NCBI GenBank assembly: GCA_964575605.1
Contig: CAZNRN010000007.1
Span: forward strand, 1 to 64,000
Reading direction: 5' to 3'
From: JAPWJZ01 sp964575605
GTDB lineage: Bacteria; Pseudomonadota; Alphaproteobacteria; Micavibrionales; UBA2020
Length of the DNA stretch: 64,000 bases
Under the pieces are notes generated by a model. That model saw only the letters and a program-made list of their open reading frames with translations, searched no databases and was not told the origin of the DNA. Shown here one piece after another: positions 17,428 to 26,422 of this stretch. A program made the position numbers and the translations under genes. How positions within the stretch are numbered: the stretch's first letter is position 1; every line of letters begins with the position of its first letter.

Positions 17428-18468
17428 GTGTCATCTTCCGCATCTGTTTCCGCTTCTGGGGGCAAGGCCAAACTGGAGACGGTGAAATCGCTGTCCAACG
17501 TCGCCTCGCCGGAGCAAATGCTCCAGTATTATAAAGACATGCTGCTGATCCGCCGCTTCGAAGAGAAAGCCGGGCAGTTGTACGGCATGGGGCTTATCGG
17601 CGGTTTCTGCCACCTCTATATCGGTCAGGAAGCCGTTGTGGTCGGCGTGCAGTCGGCGCTGAAAGAGGGCGACACGGTCATCACCGCATACCGCGACCAC
17701 GGGCATATGCTCGCCTGCGGCATGTCCGCGAACGGCGTGATGGCGGAGCTGACGGGTCGCAAGGGCGGCTACTCCAAGGGCAAGGGCGGTTCGATGCACA
17801 TGTTCAGCCGCGAGAAAGGTTTCTACGGCGGCCACGGCATCGTCGGCGTCACGGGCCCGCTGGGCGCGGGGCTTGCGTTCGCGCACAAGTATCGCGGCGA
17901 CGGCGGGATGAGCTGCGCCTATTACGGCGACGGTGCTGCCAACCAGGGCCAGATTTACGAAGGTTACAACATGGCGGCGCTGTGGAAGCTGCCGGTGCTT
18001 TTCATCATCGAGAACAACAAATACGGCATGGGCACGTCGCAGACGCGCCACGCGGCAGGCGAGCTGTACAAGCGCGGCGAAGCCTATGGCATCCCGGGCG
18101 AGAAAGTGAACGGCATGGACGTGCTGGCCGTGCGCCAGGCGGCGCTGAAGGCTGTCGATTACATCCGCGGCGGCAACGGCCCGATGATCCTGGAATTCAG
18201 CACCTACCGCTACCGCGGCCATTCGATGTCCGACCCCGGCAAATACCGCACCAAGGAAGAAGTCGAGGAAATGCGCGAGCACCACGACCCGATCGAGAGC
18301 ATCAAAAAAGTGCTGCTCGACATGGGCAAATACAGCGAAGACAATTTCAAGCAGATTGAAAAAGAAGTGAAGGCGGTGGTGAATGAATCCGCCGAATTCG
18401 CGCAGCAATCGCCCGAGCCCGACCCGTCGGAGCTCTGGACTGACGTCATGATCGAGGAGAAGCAGTAA
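17428..18468 (+). CDS. pdhA: Pyruvate dehydrogenase E1 component, alpha subunit
   Basis: 346 residues. It decarboxylates pyruvate with thiamine diphosphate together with PdhB. The ThDP motif is GDGAANQGQ...ENNKYGMGTS; the start of the fold is MLLIRRFEEKAGQLYGMG, and the regulatory-loop region YRYRGHSMSDPGKYR is present. The GTG at 17428 is chosen because AGGG lies 5 nt upstream and the resulting N-terminus has the usual short Ser/Ala-rich leader; a TTG at 17362 is the alternative. The stop and pdhB start overlap as TAATG. The 200 nt upstream contain an AT-rich TATAAT at 17344 but no convincing -35. Confidence 0.96.
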   Translation: MSSSASVSASGGKAKLETVKSLSNVASPEQMLQYYKDMLLIRRFEEKAGQLYGMGLIGGFCHLYIGQEAVVVGVQSALKEGDTVITAYRDHGHMLACGMSANGVMAELTGRKGGYSKGKGGSMHMFSREKGFYGGHGIVGVTGPLGAGLAFAHKYRGDGGMSCAYYGDGAANQGQIYEGYNMAALWKLPVLFIIENNKYGMGTSQTRHAAGELYKRGEAYGIPGEKVNGMDVLAVRQAALKAVDYIRGGNGPMILEFSTYRYRGHSMSDPGKYRTKEEVEEMREHHDPIESIKKVLLDMGKYSEDNFKQIEKEVKAVVNESAEFAQQSPEPDPSELWTDVMIEEKQ

Positions 18469-19844
18469 TGTCCACGCAAATCCTCATGCCCGCTCTCTCT
18501 CCCACCATGACCGAAGGCAAGCTTGCCAAGTGGGTAAAAAAAGAAGGCGACAAGATCAAGCCCGGCACGGTTATCGCCGAAATCGAAACCGACAAGGCGA
18601 CGATGGAAGTCGAGGCTGTTGACGAGGGCATCCTCGGCAAAATCCTCGTGCCTGCCGGCACCGAAGGCGTCGCCGTCAACACGCCCATCGCCGTTCTGCT
18701 GGAAGAAGGCGAAAGCGCCGGTGATAACGTCACCGCATCGAAGCCGAAAGCCGAAGTGGCCAGCAAGCCTGCCGATGCGCCTGCGCCGTCATGCCATCCG
18801 CAGTCCGCGCCGCCGTCTTACCTGTCGTCTTCCGCGCCTGAAAAAGACTGGACGGGCCCGAAAGTAACCGTCACCGTGCGCGAAGCGTTGCGCGACGCCA
18901 TGGCCGAAGAACTGCGCCGCGACCCCGAAGTCTTCGTGATGGGCGAGGAAGTGGCAGAATACCAAGGTGCATACAAAGTTACCCAGGGCCTGCTGCAGGA
19001 ATTCGGTGACAAGCGCATTATCGATACGCCGATCACCGAATACGGTTTCGCGGGCATCGCCACGGGCGCTGCTTTCGCTGGCCTCAAACCCGTTGTCGAG
19101 TTCATGACCTGGAACTTCGCGATGCAGGCGATCGACCATATCATCAACTCGGCCGCCAAGACGCTGTATATGGCGGGCGGACAGTTGGGTTGCCCCATCG
19201 TCTTCCGCGGCCCCAATGGCGCGGCAAGCCGCGTGGGCGCGCAGCACTCGCAGTGTTTCGCCAGCTGGTATTCACATTGTCCGGGACTTATCGTCATTGC
19301 GCCGTGGTCTGCGGCAGATGCGAAAGGCCTGCTGAAAGCGGCAATCCGCAACCCGAACCCGGTCGTCTGTCTCGAAAACGAAATCATGTACGGCCAATCG
19401 TTCGAAATTCCGGCTGACCCCGATTTCGTCCTGCCGCTTGGCAAGGCGAAGATCGAGCGCGAGGGCTCCGATGTCACCATCACGGCCTTCAGCCGCATGG
19501 TCGGCGTCGCGCTGCAGGCCGCCGACAAACTGGCGGAGCAGGGCATTTCGGCGGAGGTTATCAATCTGCGCACGCTGCGCCCGCTGGATACCGAAACGAT
19601 TGTCAACTCGGTCAAGAAAACCAATCGCCTTGTGTCGGTCGAAGAAGGCTGGCACTTCGCGGGCATGGGATCGGAGCTTGCGGCCATCATGATGGAGCAG
19701 TGTTTCGACCACCTCGACGCGCCGGTTGTGAGAGTGTATGGCGCGGATGTGCCGATGCCCTATGCCGCAAACCTCGAAAAACTCGCGCTGCCGCAAATCG
19801 AGCATATTATCGAAGCCGCGAAGAAGGTGTCCTATGCCGCTTAA
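18468..19844 (+). CDS. pdhB: Pyruvate dehydrogenase E1 component, beta subunit, with lipoyl domain
   Basis: 458 residues. Residues 1-80 are a lipoyl domain with the lipoylated lysine in ETDKATMEVE. An Ala/Pro-rich linker leads to the transketolase-like pyrimidine-binding domain from ~125 (VTVREALRDAM) and the C-terminal transketolase domain. A lipoyl domain on E1 beta is typical of alphaproteobacterial type PDH. The protein pairs with PdhA. The gene starts inside the pdhA stop (TAATG) and overlaps pdhC by 11 nt. The lipoyl domain is almost identical to that of PdhC. Confidence 0.97.
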   Translation: MSTQILMPALSPTMTEGKLAKWVKKEGDKIKPGTVIAEIETDKATMEVEAVDEGILGKILVPAGTEGVAVNTPIAVLLEEGESAGDNVTASKPKAEVASKPADAPAPSCHPQSAPPSYLSSSAPEKDWTGPKVTVTVREALRDAMAEELRRDPEVFVMGEEVAEYQGAYKVTQGLLQEFGDKRIIDTPITEYGFAGIATGAAFAGLKPVVEFMTWNFAMQAIDHIINSAAKTLYMAGGQLGCPIVFRGPNGAASRVGAQHSQCFASWYSHCPGLIVIAPWSAADAKGLLKAAIRNPNPVVCLENEIMYGQSFEIPADPDFVLPLGKAKIEREGSDVTITAFSRMVGVALQAADKLAEQGISAEVINLRTLRPLDTETIVNSVKKTNRLVSVEEGWHFAGMGSELAAIMMEQCFDHLDAPVVRVYGADVPMPYAANLEKLALPQIEHIIEAAKKVSYAA

Positions 19845-21120
19845 CGTGCTGATGCCCGCGCTCTCGCCCACGATGACCGAGGGCAAGCTGGCGAAATGGG
19901 TGAAAAAAGAAGGCGACAAAGTGAAGCCCGGACAGGTTATCGCCGAAATCGAAACTGACAAGGCGACGATGGAAGTCGAAGCGGTTGACGAGGGCGTTAT
20001 CGGCAAAATCCTCGTTCCCGCGGGCACCGAAGGCGTGAAAGTGAACGCTGTTATTGCCGTGCTGCTGGAGGAGGGGGAAGACGCTGCGGCAGCATCGAAA
20101 GCTCCCGCCGCGCCCGCGCCGAAAACAGTGACGCCCGCGAACCAGCCTACCGCTGCCGCTACGAAACCCGCGCCGACCATGGCGTTGGTACAACCTGCCG
20201 CGAAGCAGGGCGACCGTGTCTTCGCTTCTCCGCTGGCAAAACGTATCGCAAAAGAAAAAGGCATCGATCTGTCGACGGTCAAGGGCTCAGGCCCCCACGG
20301 CCGTATCGTGAAGGGCGACCTTGAGAAGGCTAAAACGGGCGCTGTCGCTCCGATGGCTGTGGCGGGCGCTCCTGCCGCGCGTGCGTCGGTGGCGGCTTCC
20401 GGCCCGGATGCGAAGGCTCTGGCCGACGCTTACGGCATCCCCTATAAACTGGTGCCTAACAACGGCGTACGCAAGGTTATCGCCCGCCGCCTGACCGAAG
20501 CCAAGCAGACCATCCCGCATTTCTACCTAACGGTGGATATCGAACTCGATGCGCTGCTGAACGTGCGCAAAGAGCTGAACGAAATGGCGCAGGGCTACAA
20601 GATTTCCGTTAACGATTTCGTCATCAAGGCAACCGGTGTCGCATTGTCGAAATACCCCGCCGCGAACGTGTCGTGGACGGATGACGCGCTTGTTCAATAT
20701 GAACGTGCTGATGTTTCCGTCGCGGTCGCCACGCCCAACGGCCTCATTACGCCCATCATCAAGGATGCGGCCAACAAGAGCCTGAAGGATATCTCGAACG
20801 AGATGAAAGACCTTGCCGCCAAGGCGAAGGACGGCAAGCTGAAACCTGCCGAATTCCAGGGGGGCACCATTTCTGTTTCCAACCTCGGCATGTTCGGCGT
20901 GCGCGAATTCGGTGCCATCGTCAACCCGCCGCAGGGCGCAATCCTTGCGATTGGCGCGGGCGAACAGCGTGCAGTTGTGAAAGACGGGCAGTTGAAGGTT
21001 GCTACGGTCATGACCGTGACGATGTCGACAGACCATCGTTGCATCGACGGAGCAATCGGCGCGGAATACCTGCAGGTGTTCAAGAAGCTGATCGAAAGCC
21101 CGATGAGCCTGATCCTCTAA
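19834..21120 (+). CDS. pdhC: Dihydrolipoamide acetyltransferase, PDH E2 component
   Basis: 428 residues. An N-terminal lipoyl domain (ETDKATMEVE) and Ala/Pro linker precede a peripheral subunit-binding domain near 130-165 (FASPLAKRIAKEKGIDL, GSGPHGRIVKGDLE). The catalytic domain has the DHRCIDG active-site motif near the C-terminus. It transfers acetyl from lipoate to CoA and forms the core of the complex. The ATG at 19834 is chosen from homology (MPLNVLMPALSP) and AAGGTG upstream; a 32-residue upstream extension in frame is non-homologous. The 11-nt overlap with pdhB implies coupling. Confidence 0.97.
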   Translation: MPLNVLMPALSPTMTEGKLAKWVKKEGDKVKPGQVIAEIETDKATMEVEAVDEGVIGKILVPAGTEGVKVNAVIAVLLEEGEDAAAASKAPAAPAPKTVTPANQPTAAATKPAPTMALVQPAAKQGDRVFASPLAKRIAKEKGIDLSTVKGSGPHGRIVKGDLEKAKTGAVAPMAVAGAPAARASVAASGPDAKALADAYGIPYKLVPNNGVRKVIARRLTEAKQTIPHFYLTVDIELDALLNVRKELNEMAQGYKISVNDFVIKATGVALSKYPAANVSWTDDALVQYERADVSVAVATPNGLITPIIKDAANKSLKDISNEMKDLAAKAKDGKLKPAEFQGGTISVSNLGMFGVREFGAIVNPPQGAILAIGAGEQRAVVKDGQLKVATVMTVTMSTDHRCIDGAIGAEYLQVFKKLIESPMSLIL

Positions 21121-21124
21121 CGCA

Positions 21125-21478
21125 TCACTTCCTGAAAGGGGTGACGTTGGGGCCCGAGGTGGTGACTTTTGCTTCCATCTCTTGCGAGTTCAGGAAGTTT
21201 ACTTCAATCCCGACCCTGTTGGCGGCGGCGACCATAATGGTCAGCAATTCAAGTTGTTGCTTTGCGGTCAGGCCGGGAGCCTGCATCGAACCGCTCAGTT
21301 CATCGAAGCTAAAACCGGGCCGGCGGAAATTTTCGCGGGCTGCATCGCGCAGGCCTTTTCTTTCTTCCGGCACCGGATCGGCAGACAGCACAGCCTTGAG
21401 GCCGTCGCACAGGGCCGCGATGTCGGGGCGCATCTTGTCGAGCAATTCCTTGTAGACATCGTCTTTATTGTTAGCCAT
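21125..21478 (-). CDS. Hypothetical protein, antisense between pdhC and lpdA
   Basis: 117 residues starting at the ATG at 21478, which has a strong AGGAGG ribosome site. Helical and soluble (DDVYKELLDKMRPDIAAL, LTAKQQLELLTIMVAAAN). No known domain and no signal peptide. It lies on the opposite strand in the gap that separates the E1-E2 genes from lpdA, its stop 4 nt from that of pdhC. The good ribosome site and codon pattern argue that it is real. Function unknown. Confidence 0.6.
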   Translation of the reverse strand: MANNKDDVYKELLDKMRPDIAALCDGLKAVLSADPVPEERKGLRDAARENFRRPGFSFDELSGSMQAPGLTAKQQLELLTIMVAAANRVGIEVNFLNSQEMEAKVTTSGPNVTPFRK

Positions 21479-21650
21479 AGCAGCCTCCTGTGATTGATCA
21501 CAGTATAAGGCAGTACCCATTACCAATTCGTTTATATGGAATCAGGCGCTGTATAAGGTATTGAAAATTATAGATTATTATGCTCAATTATTTGCTGGCA
21601 TTCAGGCCGCCCGGGTTTAGATTAGGGCGCAGAGCAAAAGGGTGATGAAC

Positions 21651-23048
21651 ATGACGGAACAGGCATTCGATATCGTAGTGGTGGGCGGCGGCCCGGGCGG
21701 TTATGTGGCGGCGATCCGTGCCTCCCAACTGGGGTTCAAGACAGCGCTTGTCGAGCGCGAACACCTTGGCGGCATCTGCCTCAACTGGGGCTGTATCCCG
21801 ACCAAAGCGCTGCTGCGCTGCTCGGAAATCAACCATCTGCTGCACAACCTCGACGCCTTTGGTTTCAAGGCCGAAAAGGTGAGTTTCGATTTCAAGAAAA
21901 TCATCGACAGGTCACGCAAGGTCGCTGGCCAGCTGTCGGGCGGCATCAAGCATCTCATGAAGAAAAACAACGTCACCGTTTTCGATGGCCATGGCAAACT
22001 GCTGGGCAAGGGCAAACTGACTGTGACGAAAGACGGCAAACCCGTCGCCGAGCTGAAAGCACCGCATATCATCCTCGCTACCGGTGCGCGCGCACGCGTA
22101 TTGCCGGGGCTGGAGCCGGACAAGCTGGTCTGGACGTATAAAGAGGCGATGACGCCTGCAGAAATGCCTAAATCGTTGTTGGTGGTGGGTTCCGGCGCTA
22201 TCGGCATGGAATTCGCCAGCTTCTATAAAAACATGGGCGCGGAAGTGACGGTTGTGGAGTTGATGGACCGCATCTTGCCTGTCGAAGACGCCGACATCTC
22301 GGCCTTCGCGCGAAAGGCCTTTGAAAAGCAAGGCATGAAGATCATCACGGGCGCGAAAGTCGCCAAGCTGAACCGCGGCGCGAACGATGTCGAGGCTGAA
22401 ATCGATGTCGGCGGCAAGGTGGAGAAGCTGAAGGTCGAGCGCGTGATTTCCGCCGTCGGTATCGTCGCGAACACCGAAAATCTCGGCCTGGAGAATACCA
22501 AAATCAAGCTGGACCGCGGCGTAATCGTCGTCAACCAGTGGCTGCAGACGGACGAACCCGGCGTTTATGCCATCGGCGACTGCGTTCCCGGCCCCTGGCT
22601 GGCGCACAAGGCATCGCATGAAGGCGTCATTTGCGTCGAGAAAATCAAGGGCCTTAACGACGTCCACCCGATGAAAACCGAAAACATCCCCGGCTGCACC
22701 TATTGCATGCCGCAGGTGGCCTCTGTCGGCCTGACTGAAGCGAAGGCGAAGGAAAAAGGCTATACGGTCAAGGTCGGCAAATTTCCATTCATCGGTAACG
22801 GCAAGGCGATTGCGCTGGGCGAGCCGGAAGGCTTCGTTAAAACCGTCTTCGACGCCAAGACGGGCGAGTTACTCGGCGCCCATATGATTGGGGCGGAAGT
22901 GACGGAAATGATCCAGGGCTACGGCATCGCCAAGACGTTGGAGACGACTGAAATCGATTTAATGCACACGATTTTCCCGCATCCGACGCTCAGCGAAATG
23001 ATGCACGAGTCCGTGCTCGACGCCTACGGCAAAGTCATCCATATGTAA
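21651..23048 (+). CDS. lpdA: Dihydrolipoamide dehydrogenase (E3)
   Basis: 465 residues. It reoxidises dihydrolipoyl groups of PdhC with FAD and NAD+. FAD site VVGGGPGGYVAA, redox disulfide GGICLNWGCIPTKALL, NAD site VVGSGAIGMEFASFY, second FAD motif YAIGDC, and the active-site His-Glu pair in HPTLSE are all present. The ATG at 21651 is chosen because AAAAGG lies about 8 nt upstream; ATG 21645 and GTG 21642 are also in frame. It closes the PDH cluster. Confidence 0.97.
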   Translation: MTEQAFDIVVVGGGPGGYVAAIRASQLGFKTALVEREHLGGICLNWGCIPTKALLRCSEINHLLHNLDAFGFKAEKVSFDFKKIIDRSRKVAGQLSGGIKHLMKKNNVTVFDGHGKLLGKGKLTVTKDGKPVAELKAPHIILATGARARVLPGLEPDKLVWTYKEAMTPAEMPKSLLVVGSGAIGMEFASFYKNMGAEVTVVELMDRILPVEDADISAFARKAFEKQGMKIITGAKVAKLNRGANDVEAEIDVGGKVEKLKVERVISAVGIVANTENLGLENTKIKLDRGVIVVNQWLQTDEPGVYAIGDCVPGPWLAHKASHEGVICVEKIKGLNDVHPMKTENIPGCTYCMPQVASVGLTEAKAKEKGYTVKVGKFPFIGNGKAIALGEPEGFVKTVFDAKTGELLGAHMIGAEVTEMIQGYGIAKTLETTEIDLMHTIFPHPTLSEMMHESVLDAYGKVIHM

Positions 23049-23054
23049 TGGCGT

Positions 23055-23564
23055 TTATTTCGGGCTTTTCGTTTGCGGACGGTGCTGGTAAGGCGCCATA
23101 AGATTTTTATTGTCCAACAATTTCGCGATTGAATTACCTTCTGCGCACTGCCTGTCCATCGCGCGCTGGCGCAGGGGCTTGTCGGTGTTGATGGCGTCGG
23201 TTTCTGTGGGACTTGCTCCTGCCTTGAGCAATTTAAGGAATACGGCGCTATCGCTTTTATCTGCTGCCATGCCCAAAGGCGTCATACCGCCCATGCCGAC
23301 GAAATTCACGTTTGCCTTTTCTGCCAGTGCATAATCGATGATGTCATGCCGGGTACCCTGTATGCCGTTGACCAGTACGATGGCAAGATTATCGCGTGTT
23401 TTAAGGTCGGGATGCTCTGAGAAAATTTTTTGTATGGCACGAAGATTCCGGTCATCCGCCGCGATGTACAAATCCCACAAAGGTTCGCCGGGCTTGGGAA
23501 AGCTGAATGCTGCGGACAAGCCGCCTTTTGTCGTTTTGCCGCCATCTTTACTGGATGTGCCCAT
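23055..23564 (-). CDS. Small ankyrin-repeat protein
   Basis: 169 residues. Two to three ankyrin-like repeats span ~30-140 (GEPLWDLYIAADDRNLRAIQ, GMTPLGMAADKSDSAVFLKLL), ending with a basic tail (QHRPQTKSPK). No signal peptide, so presumably cytoplasmic protein-protein contact. The ATG at 23564 has an AGGGG-type site upstream. It is convergent with lpdA (6 nt between stops). A second, much larger ankyrin gene occurs at 53736-55493. Confidence 0.75.
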   Translation of the reverse strand: MGTSSKDGGKTTKGGLSAAFSFPKPGEPLWDLYIAADDRNLRAIQKIFSEHPDLKTRDNLAIVLVNGIQGTRHDIIDYALAEKANVNFVGMGGMTPLGMAADKSDSAVFLKLLKAGASPTETDAINTDKPLRQRAMDRQCAEGNSIAKLLDNKNLMAPYQHRPQTKSPK

Positions 23565-23680
23565 GAGGTGACCCCTAGCTCGAGTAATTGCCGATGCTGT
23601 GCATATTCTACCAATGTTGCGTAAAAACTCCGTAAATCAAACGCTAAACCCAGTAATATCAGCGGTTTGTTTGTACTGAC

Positions 23681-25627
23681 TCAAGGTTTCTCAGGAGTTT
23701 CCGCAGGAACGGGGCCGACTGTGTTTGAAATCAGGCGGCTGCAGTTCACGTCGTCGCCGCTGGCAGGCTCGACGAGGGCGAGCAGGGCAGCGACTGGGTT
23801 GACAGCGCCCAGCGCAACGGCCGCGCCACCGCGGACACCGGCTTTGCCAAGGTCAAAGCCGAAAGACGGATTGCGGAAGGTGCCGCCGACCACAATGTCG
23901 GTCTGCAGTGATGCTACACTGCCGTCTTTGGGCTGTGGGTTGAGCGCGATATTCATTTTCTCGTTACGCAGATTGATGCTCGCATCGCCCTTGAACGTCG
24001 TGTCTTCGGTATCAATGACGAAAACGCGGGAGCGCAGAAGGCCGTCTTTCACGCCGAAATCACCGGCGGCGCAGCGCAGGTCGGTTTTCTTGTCGCTGCC
24101 CAGCACAGGGAGCAGTTCGGCGATGTCGAGGTCGGCGGCTTCGACGACCATCAGGCTGATGCGTCCGCCCGCCATGGTGAGGGTGATGCGGCCGTCGCTG
24201 CTGGCCAGCACGTCGGCCGTCGTCTTGCCATTGCCTTTAAGGTCGATACGCCCGCTAAACTGGCCGCTGGACAGGTCGCCGAGCTTGGCGGCATTCATGA
24301 ACTGCCGCAGGCCCAGGTTTTTCAGGGTCAGGTCAACGTCGGTGTTGGGGTTGTTATCGCGCCCGTTCACAGTCACTTGGCCGTTCACTGTGCCCCCGGC
24401 AACGCCAAAGCCGAGGGGGTCGACCTTCAACAAACCACGATCAAGGTCAAAACGCGCATCAAACTTGCTAAGCGGCCAGCCGGGGGCATTGAGCTTGTCA
24501 GCGTGGAGCGTCACGTCAATATCTGTAGCGCGAAATTTGGTGAGATCAAGAGGCACATCGGGTAGCAGTTTACCTGCGGGAAGAGGCTTGCCAGGCACAT
24601 AACCAAAGAAGCCGCCCATGTCTTCCACATCAAGCCGCGCTGATTGTAGCTTGCCCGTCAGTTTGGAACGGTCGCCTGACGTGTCATACACAAGGTTACC
24701 GCCAAGGTCGCTATTCCCGACTTTCCCGTGGAAGTCACTGAAGCACCATTTCTCGCCCGATTTCGACAGGGCGCCTTTCAGGCTGTAGGCAGGCGTCGGG
24801 GGCAGGGGAATTCGGGTTAACTGGAAGAGCTCGGCCATGTCCCTGCCTTTGAGGTCGAGTGTGGCGTCGAGCCCTGCCAGCTTCACGGGGTCGCGGAAGG
24901 TGCCGTCCAGAAGCGCCTTCGTGCCGCCCATCGTGATTTCAAGCCTCAGCGGATAATCGGCGGAAGTTTTACGCAGGATATCGAGCGACCCGCCTTCGCC
25001 TTTAACATCGAGGTCGCGGCCGTTCAGCTGCCCTTTTCCTTCAAAGGTGAAGGTTTCAGGCCCATAGGCGCGGGCGATATCGACTTTCAGGTCAAGGTTC
25101 AGCTTGCGCGGCATGTCGCGATAAATCAGCTGGCCGTCGCGGATATAGGTGTAACCGATTTTAGGCATCTCGCGACGGTTGTCGGGCACGGCCGCTTCCT
25201 TCAACGTAGCCGCGCCGCTGGCGGGCATGAATGTCCAGTTATTGCTGCCGTCGGCGTATTTCTCCAGAATGATGCGCGGTTTTTCAAGCGTCATGCCTGC
25301 AATATCCACCCGGCCGATCAGCAGCGGCAGGATTTTAAGCTGCATGTCGACGCGTTCGATATCGAACATGTAAGGGTCTTGCGACTCGGCGGCGTTGGTG
25401 ATGCGCACTTTATCGGCGGTCACGCGCGTGGCGCCCCAGCGCCAGTGGATTTCAAGGGGGCCTGCAACCGTCACTTCGCGGCCGAAGCGGTTGCCGAAAG
25501 CAGTGCCCAGTTTGTCGCGGAAGAAGGAATCTGGAATGAAAGCAGTTGCCACTACCGCCAGAACAAGTACTGCGGAGATAATAATGGCGGCGCGCTGCGT
25601 ATACCTATGTTTCAAAACGGCTTTCAT
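23681..25627 (-). CDS. AsmA-family envelope protein
   Basis: 648 residues with a single N-terminal membrane anchor (IIISAVLVLAVVATAFIP) and a long beta-rich periplasmic part. The start of the mature region (VTVAGPLEIHWRW...TADKVRITN) and the C-terminal part (RITLTMAGGRISLMVVEAADLDIAELL, then DTEDTTFKGDASINLRNE) match the AsmA/TamB-like lipid-transfer superfamily. Such proteins influence outer-membrane lipid content and assembly. Length is in the family range. Asp/Gly-rich repeats give a regular beta-strand pattern. A terminator-like hairpin lies upstream of it at 25668-25700, separating it from the small basic protein gene. Confidence 0.88.
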   Translation of the reverse strand: MKAVLKHRYTQRAAIIISAVLVLAVVATAFIPDSFFRDKLGTAFGNRFGREVTVAGPLEIHWRWGATRVTADKVRITNAAESQDPYMFDIERVDMQLKILPLLIGRVDIAGMTLEKPRIILEKYADGSNNWTFMPASGAATLKEAAVPDNRREMPKIGYTYIRDGQLIYRDMPRKLNLDLKVDIARAYGPETFTFEGKGQLNGRDLDVKGEGGSLDILRKTSADYPLRLEITMGGTKALLDGTFRDPVKLAGLDATLDLKGRDMAELFQLTRIPLPPTPAYSLKGALSKSGEKWCFSDFHGKVGNSDLGGNLVYDTSGDRSKLTGKLQSARLDVEDMGGFFGYVPGKPLPAGKLLPDVPLDLTKFRATDIDVTLHADKLNAPGWPLSKFDARFDLDRGLLKVDPLGFGVAGGTVNGQVTVNGRDNNPNTDVDLTLKNLGLRQFMNAAKLGDLSSGQFSGRIDLKGNGKTTADVLASSDGRITLTMAGGRISLMVVEAADLDIAELLPVLGSDKKTDLRCAAGDFGVKDGLLRSRVFVIDTEDTTFKGDASINLRNEKMNIALNPQPKDGSVASLQTDIVVGGTFRNPSFGFDLGKAGVRGGAAVALGAVNPVAALLALVEPASGDDVNCSRLISNTVGPVPAETPEKP

Positions 25628-25667
25628 TCAAAGCTAACGGGCAGGCAGGGGCATAGGTTCCCCATGA

Positions 25668-25700
25668 AAACAGCCCCGGCCGTTGGGCGCGGGGCTGTTT
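25668..25700 (-). terminator. Rho-independent terminator-like hairpin
   Basis: AAACAGCCCCG at 25668-25678 pairs perfectly with CGGGGCTGTTT at 25690-25700. Read on the minus strand, the stem is followed by TTTT-containing sequence, so it can end transcription of the small basic protein gene before the AsmA gene. Confidence 0.7.
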
Positions 25701-25722
25701 AAAGCCTCATATTTTCAGCTAA

Positions 25723-25890
25723 TTACCAGCTTTCGTTGCTGCGGCCGCCGCGGCGGTTGCGGTTCATGGTGCCGCACCAGTTGATGCCGCCGGTATAGGG
25801 CTGCTCTTTCTTGGGCGCCTTCGGCGTTTTTGACTTGGGGGCTTTTTTCTTGAATTCGTCTTTAGCGGTTTTGTCTTTCTTGGTGGCCAT
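25723..25890 (-). CDS. Small lysine-rich basic protein
   Basis: 55 residues. The first ~30 residues are Lys/Ala/Pro-rich (ATKKDKTAKDEFKKKAPKSK), then QPYTGGINWCGTMNRNRRGG and an Arg/Gly-rich end. The ATG at 25890 has a very good GAGGAG site, and a clear terminator follows the stop, so this is a complete small transcription unit or the end of one with the lipoprotein gene upstream. The charge suggests nucleic-acid or acidic-surface binding, which is inference. The one Cys lies in NWCGT. Confidence 0.65.
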   Translation of the reverse strand: MATKKDKTAKDEFKKKAPKSKTPKAPKKEQPYTGGINWCGTMNRNRRGGRSNESW

Positions 25891-25914
25891 TTTATACACT
25901 CCTCGGGGTTGAAA

Positions 25915-26238
25915 TTATTGTTTCGGGGCTGCGGGTTGTTCGGCTGCCTTGCTTTCGACGGCTTCGCGTTCCATTGAGCAGCCAAGCTTGCGGAAGTTCT
26001 TCTCGAAGACCATGCGCAGCTGGTTGCCGTCGGTCACTTCGTATTTGCGTACGTGGTAAAGCGTCGCGCCTTCCCACAATGACACTGCTTCAAAACGCTC
26101 GGGTTTTTTGCCGATGCAGTCGACGGTTATGTTGTATTCGTTGTGCGGAGGCGGGGGCGGCGGTGTGCAGCCGGCGGTCAGCGCTGCGCCCGCGAAAACA
26201 GCGGTCAGCAGGGCGGATTTTGCAAAGGTGGTCGGCAT
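25915..26238 (-). CDS. Small putative lipoprotein
   Basis: 107 residues. The signal peptide ends in a lipobox (LTAGC) with the lipidated Cys near position 24, followed by a proline stretch (TPPPPPPHNEY). The mature domain has two further cysteines (VDCIGKK, KLGCSME), a possible disulfide. Its C-terminus is Ala/Glu/Pro-rich. The family is not recognised. It lies 24 nt upstream of the small basic protein on the same strand, so co-transcription is likely. Confidence 0.7.
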   Translation of the reverse strand: MPTTFAKSALLTAVFAGAALTAGCTPPPPPPHNEYNITVDCIGKKPERFEAVSLWEGATLYHVRKYEVTDGNQLRMVFEKNFRKLGCSMEREAVESKAAEQPAAPKQ

Positions 26239-26422
26239 GCGAAGAGTCCTCGTTTGAAAATTAATGGGAGAGTTTTACGCTTCTTGCGATATTATGTCAA
26301 TATAAAGCGAGTGACCAAGAATTTAAGCTATATTTATCAGTGTGTTAGATTTGTGTTCTCTATGCGCCATAAATCCGGTAAATAGATGTGGTTTAACGCC
26401 TGAAGCGGCCTAAGTAAAAGAC

